DNA of 64,000 nt from Parasponia andersonii (Eukaryota > Streptophyta > Magnoliopsida > Rosales > Cannabaceae), in NCBI GenBank assembly GCA_002914805.1, contig JXTB01000001.1, forward strand, positions 2,617,720 through 2,681,719, written 5' to 3'. The notes beneath the pieces are model-generated. The model searched no databases, was not told the origin of the DNA, and worked only from the letters and a program-made list of their open reading frames with translations. The position numbers and the translations under genes were made by a program. Shown here piece by piece: positions 1 to 11,929 of this stretch. Numbering within the stretch: the stretch's first letter is position 1; every line of letters begins with the position of its first letter.

Positions 1-330
1 TATTATTTTTTTGTGTAGGACATTGATTTGTGAAAATGTGCACAAACTTAGCACCAAGTGCTATGTGTATACACATATGCACACCCTTAGCACTAAGTGC
101 CGAGTGTGTACATATATAGTGTGCATATTTTTTGGTATTTGGTGCTGTGTATGCAATTTATTAAAATAATTTTTAGAAATTATTTTCATCATTTTAGTGC
201 ATTTAAATGTTAAATAAAATATTGAACAATGAAAAAAAGGGAATTTGTACCGTTTTTTGGAGGATCCTTAGTAGTTAGGATCCTTCAAAAACAATACAAG
301 TTTCTCATTTTTTTGGCACTTAAAATTTTA
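1..330. other. AT-rich DNA, no gene seen
   Basis: No coding signal was recognised. The stretch around 45-135 holds two imperfect direct copies of a short block built on AGCAC(C/T)AAGTGC followed by GTGTA/TACACA palindromes. It may belong to the 5' part of the CACTA element whose transposase lies at 15794, because the Athila element at 949 interrupts that region, but no CACTA terminus is visible here. Confidence 0.4.
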
Positions 331-943
331 GAATTCCCAAAATAGCTTTAGAGTATCAAAGATAACCGTAGAAATGGTAGAATTCACAAAATACCTCTAG
401 GAGACCCGATACACCCCAAGAAGACTCAAGATTAGTAAAATACCCCTAGAAGAGGTGGAATTCCCAAATTACCCCTAGAGTACCTGAGACACTCCTAGAA
501 CACCCAAAATTACTAAAATACACCTTGAAGAGTAAAATTCCCGAAATATCCCTACAATAGCAAAGATACCATAACTGTAGAAGAGGTAAAATTTCCAAAA
601 TACCACTAGGAGACCCAAGACATCCTTAGAATTTTTCATGATTAGTAAAATATACCCATAAGAGGTAGAATTCCCAAATTTCCCTTTTACTACTCGAGAC
701 ACCCTCAAGAATAAGAAAATTTACTAAAATACCACTTGCAGAGATAGAATTCTCAAAATACCATTGAAGTAGAAGGGATATCTGTAGAAATAGCAGAATT
801 TCCAAAGTACCTCGAGGAGACCCGATACAACCATAAAATACCCATAATACCCTAACAATTAATAAAATATCCAAAATATCCCTACAATAAATTAAATCTA
901 ATTAAATACGAAAAATGCTCTTATTTTTACAATATTTCTGAAA
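331..943. repeat. degenerate minisatellite with three-unit higher-order period
   Basis: Units begin with a GAATTCCCAAA-like word at about 331, 380, 458, 535, 588, 668, 747 and 796. The spacings are about 49, 78, 77, 53, 80, 79 and 49 bp. Each unit carries AAATACCCCTAGAAGA-like segments. The pattern of one short unit followed by two long ones repeats about every 204-212 bp. Similar AAATACCCCTA motifs resume right of the Athila element (about 14975-15150), so one tract was probably split by that insertion. Confidence 0.6.
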
Positions 944-948
944 AATAA
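944..948. repeat. left target-site duplication of Athila-type element
   Basis: AATAA immediately precedes the TG that opens the left LTR at 949. The same five bases follow the CA that closes the right LTR at 14968. A 5-bp duplication is the rule for Ty3/gypsy integration. Confidence 0.75.
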
Positions 949-2283
949 TGCTGGTTATTTTATAATTACTACACAAGTATATGTGCCGAACAAGTAATAT
1001 AGTAATGAGTTAAGCATCATCTCCACAAGAATTGATTACTAAAATTAGTTAGAAAAACTAAATGTCAAACAAGCTAAATTAAGAATTTAGAGGAACTAAA
1101 ATATGCAAATAAAAATATAAATTCTAAACATAAAATAATACGATTTAAACAAGAGATTGTAAATCAATAGAGATATTAAGCTGGAATTATTGAATCCTCC
1201 TCTGTTGCAAACCTGGTACAATTGTTGTAGCAATGCTTATGGTAAAATTCACTCCAGTAATCAAAAATTCCATTTATACACAATAATCTTCTAAATTTAT
1301 TATGTTTTAAGTTCTTCAAATCAGATTTAATATATTCCTATGCTGATCCAGTTCTCAATACACCATTCATAGTATCGATTTTCAATAGGTTATACATAGT
1401 AACAATATATTCTTATATCGTTACTAATTCAAAGATCTACTAAAGAGACACTTGAAACATACATCATTCAAGTTAGATCTAACTAAAATCAACCTTTCCA
1501 GAATTAATCCTAGTTTATTTATCCTAAATATTGGTGGCCAAACAATAATAGGAAATAATAATGAAGCTCACTTGAGTGAATAAGAGGAAATTACCATAAA
1601 CACTTAAAACAACATTTAATCCTTCATTACAACCTTAGATTCATCAATATCCCAGCTAAAGAAACTTAGCTCATGGTCTGAAATTTAAACAATAGCTGCT
1701 TAAAATACTCCATTAATTTTAGAATATTCAAGAAAGGAAAATAAAGAATTCAATATGAGAAAATTAAAAGAAGTAAAGAAAGTACTAGCTGGATGATAGT
1801 GATTTTGATCCCACTACTGCTACTAGTACTCCTCCTTCTTCGTCCTTTCTTTCTTGTACTATTCCCTCTTTCTTTCTTTCCTTTTCTATATATCCATATT
1901 GAGCTGTCGCCACCTCCTCCTCTTCTTTCAGTACATTTCTCCTTTTATATTAGGTAGATGAGGTACTCTAACATACGTGTCAGCCAAATAAAAGAGTGAG
2001 AGCCACTGTTGCTTCATTTTCTTTTAGCTGATATTTAACATTAGCCTTCCTTCAAAGATGCTGTCATTTAAATTCATTACAACTCAAGTCCCGATTTCAG
2101 CATTTCTACTAGAAATTAACAGAAATAAAATAGATATTGATTATATTAGATCTTAAATATCAGAAACACCATAAACCAAAATAAAATAAAGAAAAACACC
2201 TAAACTAGACAAGTTGTTCTTTTAAAACAACTATCCTAAGACTCAAAAATATACCAAATGACTCTATTTTTATAGAGTTATCA
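949..2283 (-). repeat. Athila-type 3' LTR, main copy
   Basis: It starts TGCTGGTTATTTTATAA and ends GAGTTATCA on the plus strand, and aligns over its whole length with the right LTR at 13537-14968. It is separated from the element's polypurine tract by a junction copy (2284-3137) and a second partial LTR (3138-3400), which is not the normal arrangement of a 3' LTR. Confidence 0.85.
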
Positions 2284-3137
2284 AATAACCCTGTAATTTA
2301 CAAAATATCCTAAGTGCTCCTAAAATAACAAAAAAATCCAAAATACTATTATAGTCACTAAAGTGCCCATACTAATAAACAAATATATGAAATACCTCTA
2401 CAATAAATAAAATACCATTAATACTCCTACAATTAATTAAATTCCCAAAATACCCTTGTTACAGTGAATTGTTGGTTCTCTAGAAGGAAAATGGTTGCCC
2501 AAGAACCACTTAAGTCAAAGTTATTTTTGTGTTTCTTATTAGGTTTACAGAACATATTATTTGGAAATAGATTGAGGTTATTTGGAAATAGATTGAGAAG
2601 TGAGATAACTTATGTATAATCCGACTGTTGAAGATCATCTAGAGTGTTTCGAAGATGAATCTGGATAATCTTTAATACTTGGGTTATACGTAAATGTTTT
2701 CACAAAAGCAATTACCTTAGAATCGTTCAAGAGTCGTTGAGAGATTATGCATCTCGATATCAATTCTTGAATTGTCCCATTTGGACAGTTTGAGATTATA
2801 CATTATGTATTGTCATTTACATATAAATATTATTCTTTGGTTGAGTTCTAGTGATACCTCCTTATATTCTCCGGGTGTGTACATATATGTAGCACACTTA
2901 GGAGAAATAAGGGGAGATACTATCGGATTTTCAATGTGAACGGAACAATATTTGAGTGTGATGGACCATATAACAAAGTAATTCTGAATGGGATAGGGCC
3001 TTACCATTTAGAAGTGTAGTGATAAGATCGATTTAGGACACATGTATATAAAATTACTTTCATATATAGATTGCATGCGTAGTTTAACCGATAATTGTTT
3101 GTTTCCATCTGTGAACAATAGAAGATAAATATGGATA
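2284..3137. repeat. copy of the DNA that flanks the right LTR
   Basis: This block matches 14969-15800 (the target duplication AATAA plus CACTA-1 leader DNA up to the first codons of the TNP2 gene) at roughly 95 percent over the first 260 bp by eye. It has one extra 22-bp tandem duplication around 2571-2596. It breaks off at the words ATGGATA, where partial LTR sequence begins. It is foreign to an LTR and is best read as a copied right-hand insertion junction. Confidence 0.75.
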
Positions 3138-3400
3138 TTTCTAACCTTGACTTAAGTTCAACCTTCCTCCAAAAATGCTGCCATTTAAATTCATCAGAAC
3201 TCAAGTCCTGATTTCAGCATTTCTACTAGAAATTAACAAAAATAAAATAGATATTGACTATATTAGATCTTAAACATCAAAAACACCATAAACCAAAATA
3301 AAATAAAGAAAAGCACTTAAACTAGACAATTTGTTCTTTTAAAACAACTATCCTAAGACTCAAAAACATACCAAATAACTCTATTTTTATAGAGTTATCA
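3138..3400 (-). repeat. partial Athila-type LTR next to polypurine tract
   Basis: It matches about 2046-2283 and 14710-14968, the first roughly 260 bp of the LTR in element orientation, and ends GAGTTATCA directly beside the polypurine tract. It is the true start of the 3' LTR. The rest of that LTR lies beyond the inserted block, at 949-2283. Confidence 0.75.
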
Positions 3401-3413
3401 CAACCTCAAACTT
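3401..3413 (-). other. polypurine tract of Athila-type element
   Basis: On the minus strand AAGTTTGAGGTTG lies directly before TGATAACTC, the start of the 3' LTR. Athila-type elements commonly carry an AAGTTTGGGG-like tract at this place. Confidence 0.6.
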
Positions 3414-4066
3414 AAATTGTTACTCATCCTCAAGTGACATAACAAATAAAAATGGCATAGACACAAAAAACACAAAAGAGTTTTGGTTTACTGAAAATAA
3501 GAAAATCATTCCTTAGTTCCCTATTCTACTTCTCAATCTTCATTTTTTGATCAGAATCACCCTTTCTCAAATACCAGTTCAATTCATTACAAACTGACTT
3601 TCCTATGTGATTTTTCATTAAGTGTGTGTATGGAAACTATGGTTAGAATTCTCTGGATTACCCAAGTCATATCAAATCATGATTAATGGGCTTAATTTTC
3701 TAGTTTCAAAAGCAGATCTTTTAAATCCTTCTCCACTAATGCAAGTCAACCAAACACTTAAGACTTATAAGGCTTTAACAAACTTGCACTCCTGAGCTTA
3801 ATTTAGGGATTGTTTTTTTATTATTATTATTATTTGTTTTTTTTTCTAATTTTTTTTAACATTTAGATGTCACAATGCCTTTTTACCCGAATGCCAACAT
3901 TGGTGATGAAGGCACCCGGTTACTCAGCAAAGTCACTTTCAGAGTTGCTGAGGCATACTCATATTCCAAACTACTGCTTGACGCAAAGGTACACATGGAG
4001 CTCATGTTACTCCTGGTTACTAGGCAATTCAGAATATTGGAGTATTCATTATTCATGACACTATAT

Positions 4067-4101
<35 letters not shown>

Positions 4102-4659
4102 GAGTGTTAAACTCCCCCAAACTTAAAGCTCATTTTACTTTCAGTGTATCATGTCTACACTAAGTCCTCCATGTTTAGTCTCCTACATTGCACTTCAAAA
4201 GAATCACAAAATCAGTTCTACACCTTAAACACTCACAATTATTCAAGATTTCTTAAGCTTTCCTAAAAGGCCTCTAATCCATAGCTCTAGTGCAAAGAAA
4301 AATTGGAAATTTCTCATATAACAGCAAACTAAAACAAATATCCCCAATATTCAATTTACGGCAATTCATCTCATAAGTTGAAAATTTTAAAGCAGTGAGA
4401 GTTTCATAAGATCACAATGCTATAGCACATCAGAGCAATAGAACACAAACAGAAATTAACAGACAACCATACAAAACAACTGGACTGACCCACTAAACAC
4501 ATAAAAAAAATAAAATCAGATAAAAAGATGGACAATTTATACAGATAAACTAACACCCCCAAACTCAAAACAAGCAGTGTCCCCACTATGACACAAAATA
4601 AAAGAAACACATAAGGAAATAAAAAGAAAAGGTAAAGAGGTGAAAACTCCCTGTCACAG
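3414..4659. other. Athila 3' untranslated internal region
   Basis: This lies between the third ORF and the polypurine tract. No coding signal was seen. It holds T-rich stretches (about 3811-3860) and a (TA)n-like tract at about 4060-4100. Confidence 0.5.
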
Positions 4660-5999
4660 TTACTTCGCAGCTCTATTGGATCCATCTTCATCAAATTTTA
4701 TCATATCCTCATCGTCCAAGTCCTGGCGTATTTCTTCTGGAAATACAGGCAAAATTGGAATAGGTTTCGTGAAATTCTTTTGCAGAGACTTCTTTAGGGC
4801 ATTGTCACGTTCCCTTGCATAAGCCCAGTATTACTGTTGCTACTTGTGAGATTGCTGCAGCATTGACATCAGCTGATACTGTTGAACCTCTTGTTGACTC
4901 ACTCACTACTCCAGGGATCTCAGTTGCTGAAGGATATCATCATTTGTGCTGCTGCTAGATGCTACAGCAGGTCTGCTTGATGAGGGTCAGTGGGTAGAAT
5001 CAGCTAGTCCCTCTTGGGTAATTCGGGCCACTGCAATGGCATCAATTTCGCCCATATTGTGCAGTTTTTCTTCATTGACCAAGTAGGGAGCACGGGCATT
5101 ACTTACAGACTAGCAATTAGAGATGAAAAAAATAGAGCCCCTGATTTCCTCACAGCACATGTCTTAATTTCTCTATGAATCATCCGACCCACGTTAATGG
5201 ATTAATCAATCAATATGGAATATAAGAGCAACATACGATCCTTGGAAACTATTTTGCCGTGTGTGATGGGCAACAAACAGGATTTTAGAAAATGAAACCA
5301 GACTTTTGTAGGCGGGTTCAGTGAGCTCCGAAGGTATGTGTAAGCCCCATGGGATGACACGTTCCATTCTGCCCTTACTATAGCAACCGTCTCCAGCACT
5401 GTGAGCAATTCTGGTTCTGTGACGTCTTCAATTAATGCAGAATGTTCATCCACCAGATCTCCCAAGCCAAAGAGAGTATTGATGGCTTCTTCGCTCCACA
5501 AAACTGGAACATTTCTGACATACACTGTGTCTTCTTCAGGATCAGTCAAGTTAGCATAGAATTCGCGAACCAATGGCACAATCGGGTCTTCAGAATGGAC
5601 ACAAAAAAGCTGCCAGTTATGTTATATAATGACATCGACAATGAACAGTAGCTGCCCCAGTGGCTTATTTTTGTTACATATTAACCCCTTCTCAGTACTC
5701 AAGGGCCGATTTTGGATATGCTCTTCAAACCTAGTTTTGGCCTCCTCCGAATCAAATTTTGCCACTTTCGAAGCCTTACAAGCAACTCTCTTGATTCCCA
5801 TTTCCTTCCAAATAGCCGAGAAGAAGATGCCAATCGTAAATGCTTGTAGCACTGTCAAGTAAGAAGAGATGGGTTGATAGAGGCAGAAGTTAGATTTCTT
5901 TCGTGGTGGATTTTGTGGGCCTACGGTTTTTGTTTTAAAGAAAATTACCCTTTTTTTTAATTTGGAACTGGACCTATTGCTACCGCAACTCTTCAACAC
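4660..5999 (-). pseudogene. Athila third ORF (env-position), plant transposon protein domain, broken
   Basis: This is the extra ORF downstream of pol that marks Athila-type elements. The central part (5202-5579) shows the domain often annotated as 'putative plant transposon protein': a YVRNVPVLWSEEAINTLFGL-like start, a W..S..GAYTYLRSS stretch, KVWFHFLKSCLLPITHG and SKDRMLLLYSIL. An upstream part (5622-5999) carries AKFDSEEAKTRFEEHIQNR. The C-terminal part is glutamine-rich and then acidic (DDEDMIKFDEDG), ending at a TAA at 4660-4662. Internal stops and frame changes separate these parts. A clear envelope function (signal peptide, transmembrane anchor) is not visible, so calling it env rests on position only. 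Confidence 0.7.
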
Positions 6000-6340
6000 T
6001 ACATTTGTTGCTGTAGCAATCTATCACTTCCTAAGTATCTGCCTCTCTGGATTGTAATACCAGAAATTCTTCTTGAGCTCCCTTTTCCCCACTTGTCTCT
6101 ATTAATAAGCATGTTTCACTGCACCAGAATTAACCATAATTTAAAAGTTAAGTTATATACCTTGTTGTTCTTCTCTTTTTTCTCTTTTTTTTTTGTAAGT
6201 TAAAGAAGAACATAAAAAAATATTTTATAACAGAAAGTAACAAAAGAAAATAATTAAAAGAAATGGAGATGAGGAATATGTAGTGGGTTACCTCCCACTC
6301 AGCGCTTGGTTTAGAATCGTCAGCCCGATTGCTTACTCAT
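6000..6340. other. spacer between Athila pol and third ORF
   Basis: No supported gene. It contains T-rich microsatellite-like DNA around 6170-6195 and A-rich DNA to 6270. Confidence 0.4.
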
Positions 6341-7486
6341 TCACGGCTTTTGCAAAGTGATCGAAGTCTTTCCTCTGTCAAGCTCAACTTCCCAATAATG
6401 TTTAAACCTCTGGCCATTGACCTTGAATTGGCGACCTGAGTTTTTCTCCAACAAATCAACAGCACCATATGGGTAGACCTTAGCAACTTAGAATGGACCT
6501 GACCATCTGGACTTCAACTTACCCAGAAACAACTTCAATCTGGAGTTAAACAATAATACTTGCTGTCCAGGTTCAAAACTCCTTTGTTGGATGTTTCTAT
6601 CGTGCCGTTTTTTTGTTTTATACTTGTATAACTTGGCATTCTCATAAGCATACATCCAAAATTCTTCTAGCTCATTTACCTGCAGTAACCGTGTTTCTCC
6701 AGTAGCTTGAAGGTCCATGTTTAGCTTCTTCATTGCCCAATAGGCTCGGTGCTCGAACTCCACCAGTAAGTGACATACTTTTCTAAAGATCAACCTATAT
6801 GGTGACATCCCCAAAGGTGTTTTAAAAGCTGTTCTGTAAGCCCAAAGAGCATCATCAAGCCTCGTTGACCAATCTTTCCTAGTGGGATTTACAACCTTCT
6901 CCAAAATTCTTTTGATCTCTCTATTTAAAATTTCTGCTTGGCCACTTGTTTGCGGATGGTATGTTGTAGCTATCTTGTGCCTCACCCCATATTTGGCCAA
7001 AAGATTCTCAAACTACTTGCTACCAAAGTGTGTTCCTTCATCACTAATGATGGCTCTTGGAGTGCCATAACATGTGAAAATATTCATATGCAAGAACTTC
7101 ACCACTACCTTGGAATCATTTGTGAGAAATGTCGAAGCTTCCACCTATTTAGACACATATTCTACAGCTACCAAGATGTAAAGATTCCCAAAAGATGGAG
7201 GAAATGGTCCCATGAAATCTATGCCCCACACATCAAATAACTCAACTTCCAGTATATTGTTTAAGGGCATTTCATGTCTTTGGGAGATGTTCCCAATTCT
7301 TTGGCACCTATTACAAGTCATGATAAATTCATGAGCATCTTTGAAGATGGTTGGCCAATAATAAACCGATTGCAAGACCTTAGCAGCTATTCTAAAACCT
7401 CCAAAATGTCACCCATATGGAGATGAATTACAATGGTGTAGGATATTATGAATCTCTTCACTAGGAACAAACCTATACAAAATCTG
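6341..7486 (-). pseudogene. Athila integrase, part downstream of the solo-LTR insertion
   Basis: Reading on the minus strand from the break at the solo LTR: a zinc-binding part with HHC..., a stop at GG(stop)[26 protein letters not shown] (H2C2 type); core parts with [15 protein letters not shown] and, further on, [20 protein letters not shown] (the segment bearing the third catalytic Glu); then [20 protein letters not shown]; and a C-terminal [26 protein letters not shown] followed by VYPYGAVDLL, ending at TGA 6341-6343. The stretch between the two core parts (about 7001-7144) contains stops. The enzyme would insert cDNA into the genome; this copy cannot. Confidence 0.85.
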
Positions 7487-7491
7487 ATCTG
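7487..7491. repeat. left target-site duplication of solo LTR
   Basis: ATCTG occurs here and again at 9142-9146, on either side of a TG...CA-bounded insert. Removing the insert and one copy restores a continuous integrase reading frame. Confidence 0.9.
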
Positions 7492-9141
7492 TGTTAGAAT
7501 AATGTCTTATAAAGTAGTTTATTATTTAGACATTATAAACAATATTTATTAGATTATTTAGTATCTATTTGTTATTAATAAATTCCATGTTATGAATTTC
7601 TATTTCATTTATGTCCCATTGATATACATGTGATGTGTATGTTTATCTTATGCAAACATCTAAAAGATTCCAAGACATGAAATGAGTAATAAAGAATTAT
7701 TTGTATAATGAGTTCATATGTGGGAGACATTATATTCTTTATTTCATTATGTCTAAATTAAATTGTTCGTATTCTGCACATTGAAGATGGAATACTTTAC
7801 TATGCCATAGAATGTAGTGTTGTCTATTTAATTAATAAAGTCTCTAATTATCAAAGTGAGTCTTCGGATAGAAACACTAGTGTGTTATAAGAAAGTTATA
7901 ACAGCATCGAATAAAATTTAGTGAATTAGAATTTGAGGTTAAGTGCCGTAACTCAAATTTCTAATTTTACTAATCGAGCACTATTGTAGAAGACCTTAAT
8001 CCTAGTGATTAACGAACTTAATTTCATGTGTTTTGTCTTTTTGAGTTACTAAAGAACTAGTTCTAATTTATAGTTCGAACGCCGGTATCTTGGAAGATAA
8101 GGTATATGAAATATGTAGAACATTTTTCATGATGGACACCATACATATGATGTCATTTTGAGTTTTTTCAAGTACTTGGATAATATAAACCAGGGCTCCA
8201 GTATTTACTATGTGAATTTGATTGTATTGGTATAAGCAGATACAAACACTATAATCAACTATTATTCATTAGATAAAAAATAGCAACTCAAAGATAAGTA
8301 TGTACTAGAGGGGTAATATGGTAATTTTACCCTACTAGTACAGCATTGTATTGAGGGTATGTCTACAGGTGTAGTATAGGCTAAATGGATCAAGCTAATT
8401 AATTATTAATAAGCTTCACAGAAAAATAAATAACATTTAGTCCAAGAGTACAATATTGGGCCTATAGTAGTGTGCCCCAATATTAATGGACAAGGTCCAA
8501 TCATAATTAAGAGTTAATTATGATAGTAGGTATATAGTTCATTAGAGCTTAGGCTTTATGGATCCATCTGGTCCCCTGTCTAGCTCAAATTGAAGCCCAA
8601 TAGTCATTTGATGATCAGTTGAGCCCAACAAGACCAATAAGCCCATTAGGGTTTACTAATCTCTCTATAGTTAAGAGAAAAGTTTTCTAGCAATCAGACA
8701 TAAGTATAACATATGAAATACCCCCTTGAAAAGAAAGTGTCACGCGCATAACAGAGAGAGAGGGAGAGTAGAAAATCGGCCAACCCTAGGGATTCCATCC
8801 TTGGTGTTTTTGGTCAACCTGGAGAAATCGTTTCAAGAAGATTGTCTTCTTATTCGTCTACGGATCTCTTTGTTGGGAATCAAGAAAGTGACAACTCATC
8901 GGATCAATCAAATAGCTTTCGAGAATAGACAGGAAGACGAAAAGGTTGTGGAGCGAATCCGAGTATTGTTCTTGTCTTGATTAAGAGTTAACTTATGTTA
9001 GATCACGATCTAAAATGTTTTGTTAAAAAAAAAATTAAACAACCAATTTCGCTTCATTTCTTGATTTTTCAAAACTATGGTATTCTTGAAAATGATTTTA
9101 TGAAAATATTTTCTAGAAATTTATTCCAATAAACACCAGCA
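7492..9141 (+). mobile_element. solo LTR (1650 bp) nested in Athila pol
   Basis: It begins TGTTAGAATAATG and ends CACCAGCA, flanked by perfect ATCTG duplications, with no internal retrotransposon genes. It is therefore a solo LTR left by recombination between two LTRs of a full element. It lies between the RNase H end and the zinc-binding start of integrase. A second, truncated copy of the same family is at 61815-62949. The superfamily cannot be fixed from an LTR alone. Plus orientation is a guess from a TATA-like stretch near 8667. A short open frame at 8726-8980 is not thought to be a gene. Confidence 0.9.
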
Positions 9142-10706
9142 ATCTGCACATTGCTTGTAAAGATAAGGTTCATCCCAGCAGTAAGCTTTTATATCATGTA
9201 AAAAAAAAATTTGCTACTGGCTGTTCATCTCCGGTGGAAGTAATCTATTAATTAAATAATTAGCAAAGTCTGTATACCATGGAGTAGTCACTTGCTATAC
9301 AACTAAAAGCTGTTCATATGGAAATGCTTTTCGAATGGACTCTTTAATCTTTTTTGCATCTCCTGCTTCTATTCTTGATAAGTGATCTACAACTTGATTC
9401 TCAGAACCATTCCTATCTTTTATCTCCAAATCCAACTCTTGCAATAACAGTATCCATCTGATCAATCTTGATCTGGCATCCTTCTTTGCAATGAGATACT
9501 TGATTATTGAGTGATCTGTATAAAAAATGACCTTTGTTCTCACAAGATAGGATCTAAATTTATCAAAGGCGAAAACAACAGCTAGGAGCTCATTCTCAAT
9601 AGTGGTGTAGTTCAATTGAGCATCAAATAAAGTCCTACTACTATAGTAAATGGAATGGAATACCTTCTCTTTTCTTTGTCCTAATACAGCTCCAACTGCA
9701 TGATCACTTGCATCACACTTCAGCTCAAATGCTAAAGACTAATTCAGAGCTACTATAATTGGGGCAGAAACAAATCTTTGCTTCAACTCCAAGAATGCTT
9801 GTATATATTCTTCATTGAATTCAAAAGATTTATTTTGCTCCAGCAAAGTACATAGTGCTTGGAAATTTTTGAAAAATCTTTTATGAATCCTCTATAAAAA
9901 CCTGCGTGTCCCAAGAAACTCCTAATGCTCTTGACTAATGTTGGTGGTGGCAACTTCTCAATAACTTCAGTTTTTGCTTTGTCCACTTTAATGTTGTGCT
10001 TGGAAACTCTATGACCCAATACAATGCCTTCTTGCACCATAAAGTGGCATTTTTCTCAATTTAGGACCAGGTTAGTTTCTTCGCATCGCTCCAACACCTT
10101 TTCTAAATTCAGCAAGCAATCTTCATAGGATTCTCCAAATACAGAAAAGTCATCCATAAAAACTTCAAAGGTCTTTTCTACCATATCACTGAAAATAAAC
10201 AACATGCATCGCTGGAAAGTTGCTGGAGCATTGTAGAGACTGAATGGCATTCTCCTAAAGGCAAAAGTTCCATAAGAGTAGGTGAAAGTTATCTTCTCCT
10301 GATCCTCTAGTGCTAAAACAATCTGGTTGTAACCTGAGTATCCATCCAAGAAACAGTAATACTCATTACCAGCAAGTCTGCCGAGAATTTAGCCAATGAA
10401 CGGTAGTGGGAAATGATATTTTCTTGTAGCCTTATTGAGTTTCCTATAGTCTATGCACACCCTCCAGCCAGTTACTATTCTTGTGGGAATTAATTCATTA
10501 TTGTCATTAGCCACAACTGTTACGCCTCCCTTTTTAGGCATACACTGAACTGGGCTGACCCAAGAATTGTCTTGAATTGGGTAAATTATCCCTGCATCTA
10601 GCCACTTAATCACCTCTTTCTTCACAACTTCTTTCATAATTAGGTTCAGTCTTCGCTGCTGCTCCACAGAATTGCTAAAGCAATCTTCCAGCAGAATCTT
10701 ATGCAT
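9142..10706 (-). pseudogene. Athila reverse transcriptase and RNase H, broken
   Basis: The RT starts near 10706 with MHKILLEDCFSNSVEQQRR. It continues through SWVSPVQCMPKKGG, RVCIDYRKLNKATRK, GYSGYNQIVLALEDQEKITF, FAFRRMPFSLYNAPATFQRC and the active site VFMDDFSVFG (10149-10178), followed by the connection domain with LGHRVSKHNIKVDKAK. RNase H (9295-9615) contains [19 protein letters not shown] and [10 protein letters not shown]. The last residues before the solo LTR read WDEPYLYKQCAD. In-frame stops lie near 10390 and 10055, and a frame change occurs between 9783 and 9615. These are breaks in an otherwise standard Athila pol. Confidence 0.85.
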
Positions 10707-11063
10707 ACAGATTGTAGGGCTGATTCCCTTGATATCGGCAATGCTCCACCCTATGGCTTTCTTAAATCTTCAAAGTACTGCAAGTAATTGCTGCTCTTTC
10801 CTCAAACTCAAAGCTGAAGAAATAATTATCGGTAACATGTTTGAGTCACCCAAATATGCATACTTCAAGTGAGAGGGCAATGGTTTTAGCTCCACAACTG
10901 GGGGTTCTTCAACTAATGGTTTAGAAGGCTTGAAATCCAATAATTCAAGAGATTCAAATTGCTTTCCCGGACTAGCAAGTGAATGCTTTGTGTCCACCCA
11001 TGGTACATAGCCTTCTTCTTTAATTTCTTCATCAAAATCTACCTTGGTGGATACTGAAATCAT
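10707..11063 (-). pseudogene. Athila pol linker between protease and RT
   Basis: An open stretch in the same frame as protease and RT. It carries PLVEEPPVVELKPLPSHLKY and AYLGDSNMLPIIIS, the conserved segment that precedes RT in Athila pol. No enzyme activity is known for this part. Confidence 0.75.
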
Positions 11064-11087
11064 GTTGTTATCATAAGTTTCCTGGAA

Positions 11088-11489
11088 TTATTTCAGCACA
11101 AGTGAATCTAACATATTGATGGCTGAACACTCTTCTATTTCATCTGAAAATCGCATAGTCTTGAACACATTGAAAGTGACATGTTCATCATCAACTCGCA
11201 TAGTGAGTTCTCCTTTTTGCACATCAATCAATGTCCTTCCAATAGTAAGAAACAGCTTGCCTAAGATTATAGGCACCTCCTTGTTAGCCTCATAATCCAA
11301 CATAATAAAATCCATGGGGAATATGAACTTGTCCACCTGAACTAAAACATCTTCAATTTTTCTTTCAGGGTAAGCAAAAGACCTATTTGCAAGCTGAAGA
11401 ATAACTGTAGTTGGTCTTGCATCTCCAATTCCCAACTTTCTGAAAACTGACGTAGGCATCAAGTTTATGCTTGCTCCTAGATCACACAA
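11088..11489 (-). pseudogene. Athila aspartic protease domain
   Basis: The active-site motif is CDLGASINLMP (DLGAS in place of the usual DSGAS, common in Athila). It is followed by KLGIGDARPTTVILQLANRS, EDVLVQVDKFIFPMDFIMLD and PIILGKLFLTIGRTLIDV. The enzyme would process the Gag-Pol polyprotein. Stops lie just beyond both ends of this stretch, but the frame is the same as that of gag's start and of RT. Confidence 0.85.
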
Positions 11490-11929
11490 GGCTTTTCCAT
11501 AATAGGTGTCACCGATAGAATATGGTATTGTAAAGCTTCCAAGGTCTTAAAGTTTAGGAGGGATTTTACTCTGCGAGATGGAGTTGTACTCTTTGGTCAG
11601 TGCCATTGTTTCAAATTCTCCCAATCTTCTTTTCTTAAAGAGGATGTCCTTCATGAATTTGACATACTTTGGCATCTATTCTAAAGCTTCTACGAGTAGT
11701 ATATTGATATGAAGCTACTTCAAAACCTACAAAAATTTGTTGAATTACTTGTCTTGCTGCTGCATGTGGAATCATTGAGGAAAAGGTGGTGGTGGTCTAT
11801 TGTTCTGCTTTTCTGGGCAGTCTTGTATAGCGATGCTGTAGCAGATGTCTCTTTTTCAGTAGTTTGCTTTCTTACATTTTCCACTCCATCTTCCTTATAC
11901 TTTTCTTCTCGGATTGAAGAGGGCTCTCT

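Noticed and set aside
2284..3137. Reading this block as a normal part of a 2.2-kb LTR
   Set aside because: The LTR start TGATAACTC lies directly beside the polypurine tract at 3400, and the 5-bp duplication AATAA falls at 944-948 and 14969-14973, so the LTR is about 1.4 kb and this block is flank DNA.
8726..8980. 84-codon open frame inside the solo LTR
   Set aside because: It lies wholly within an LTR, is disrupted in the second copy at 62509-62697 and shows no family motif.
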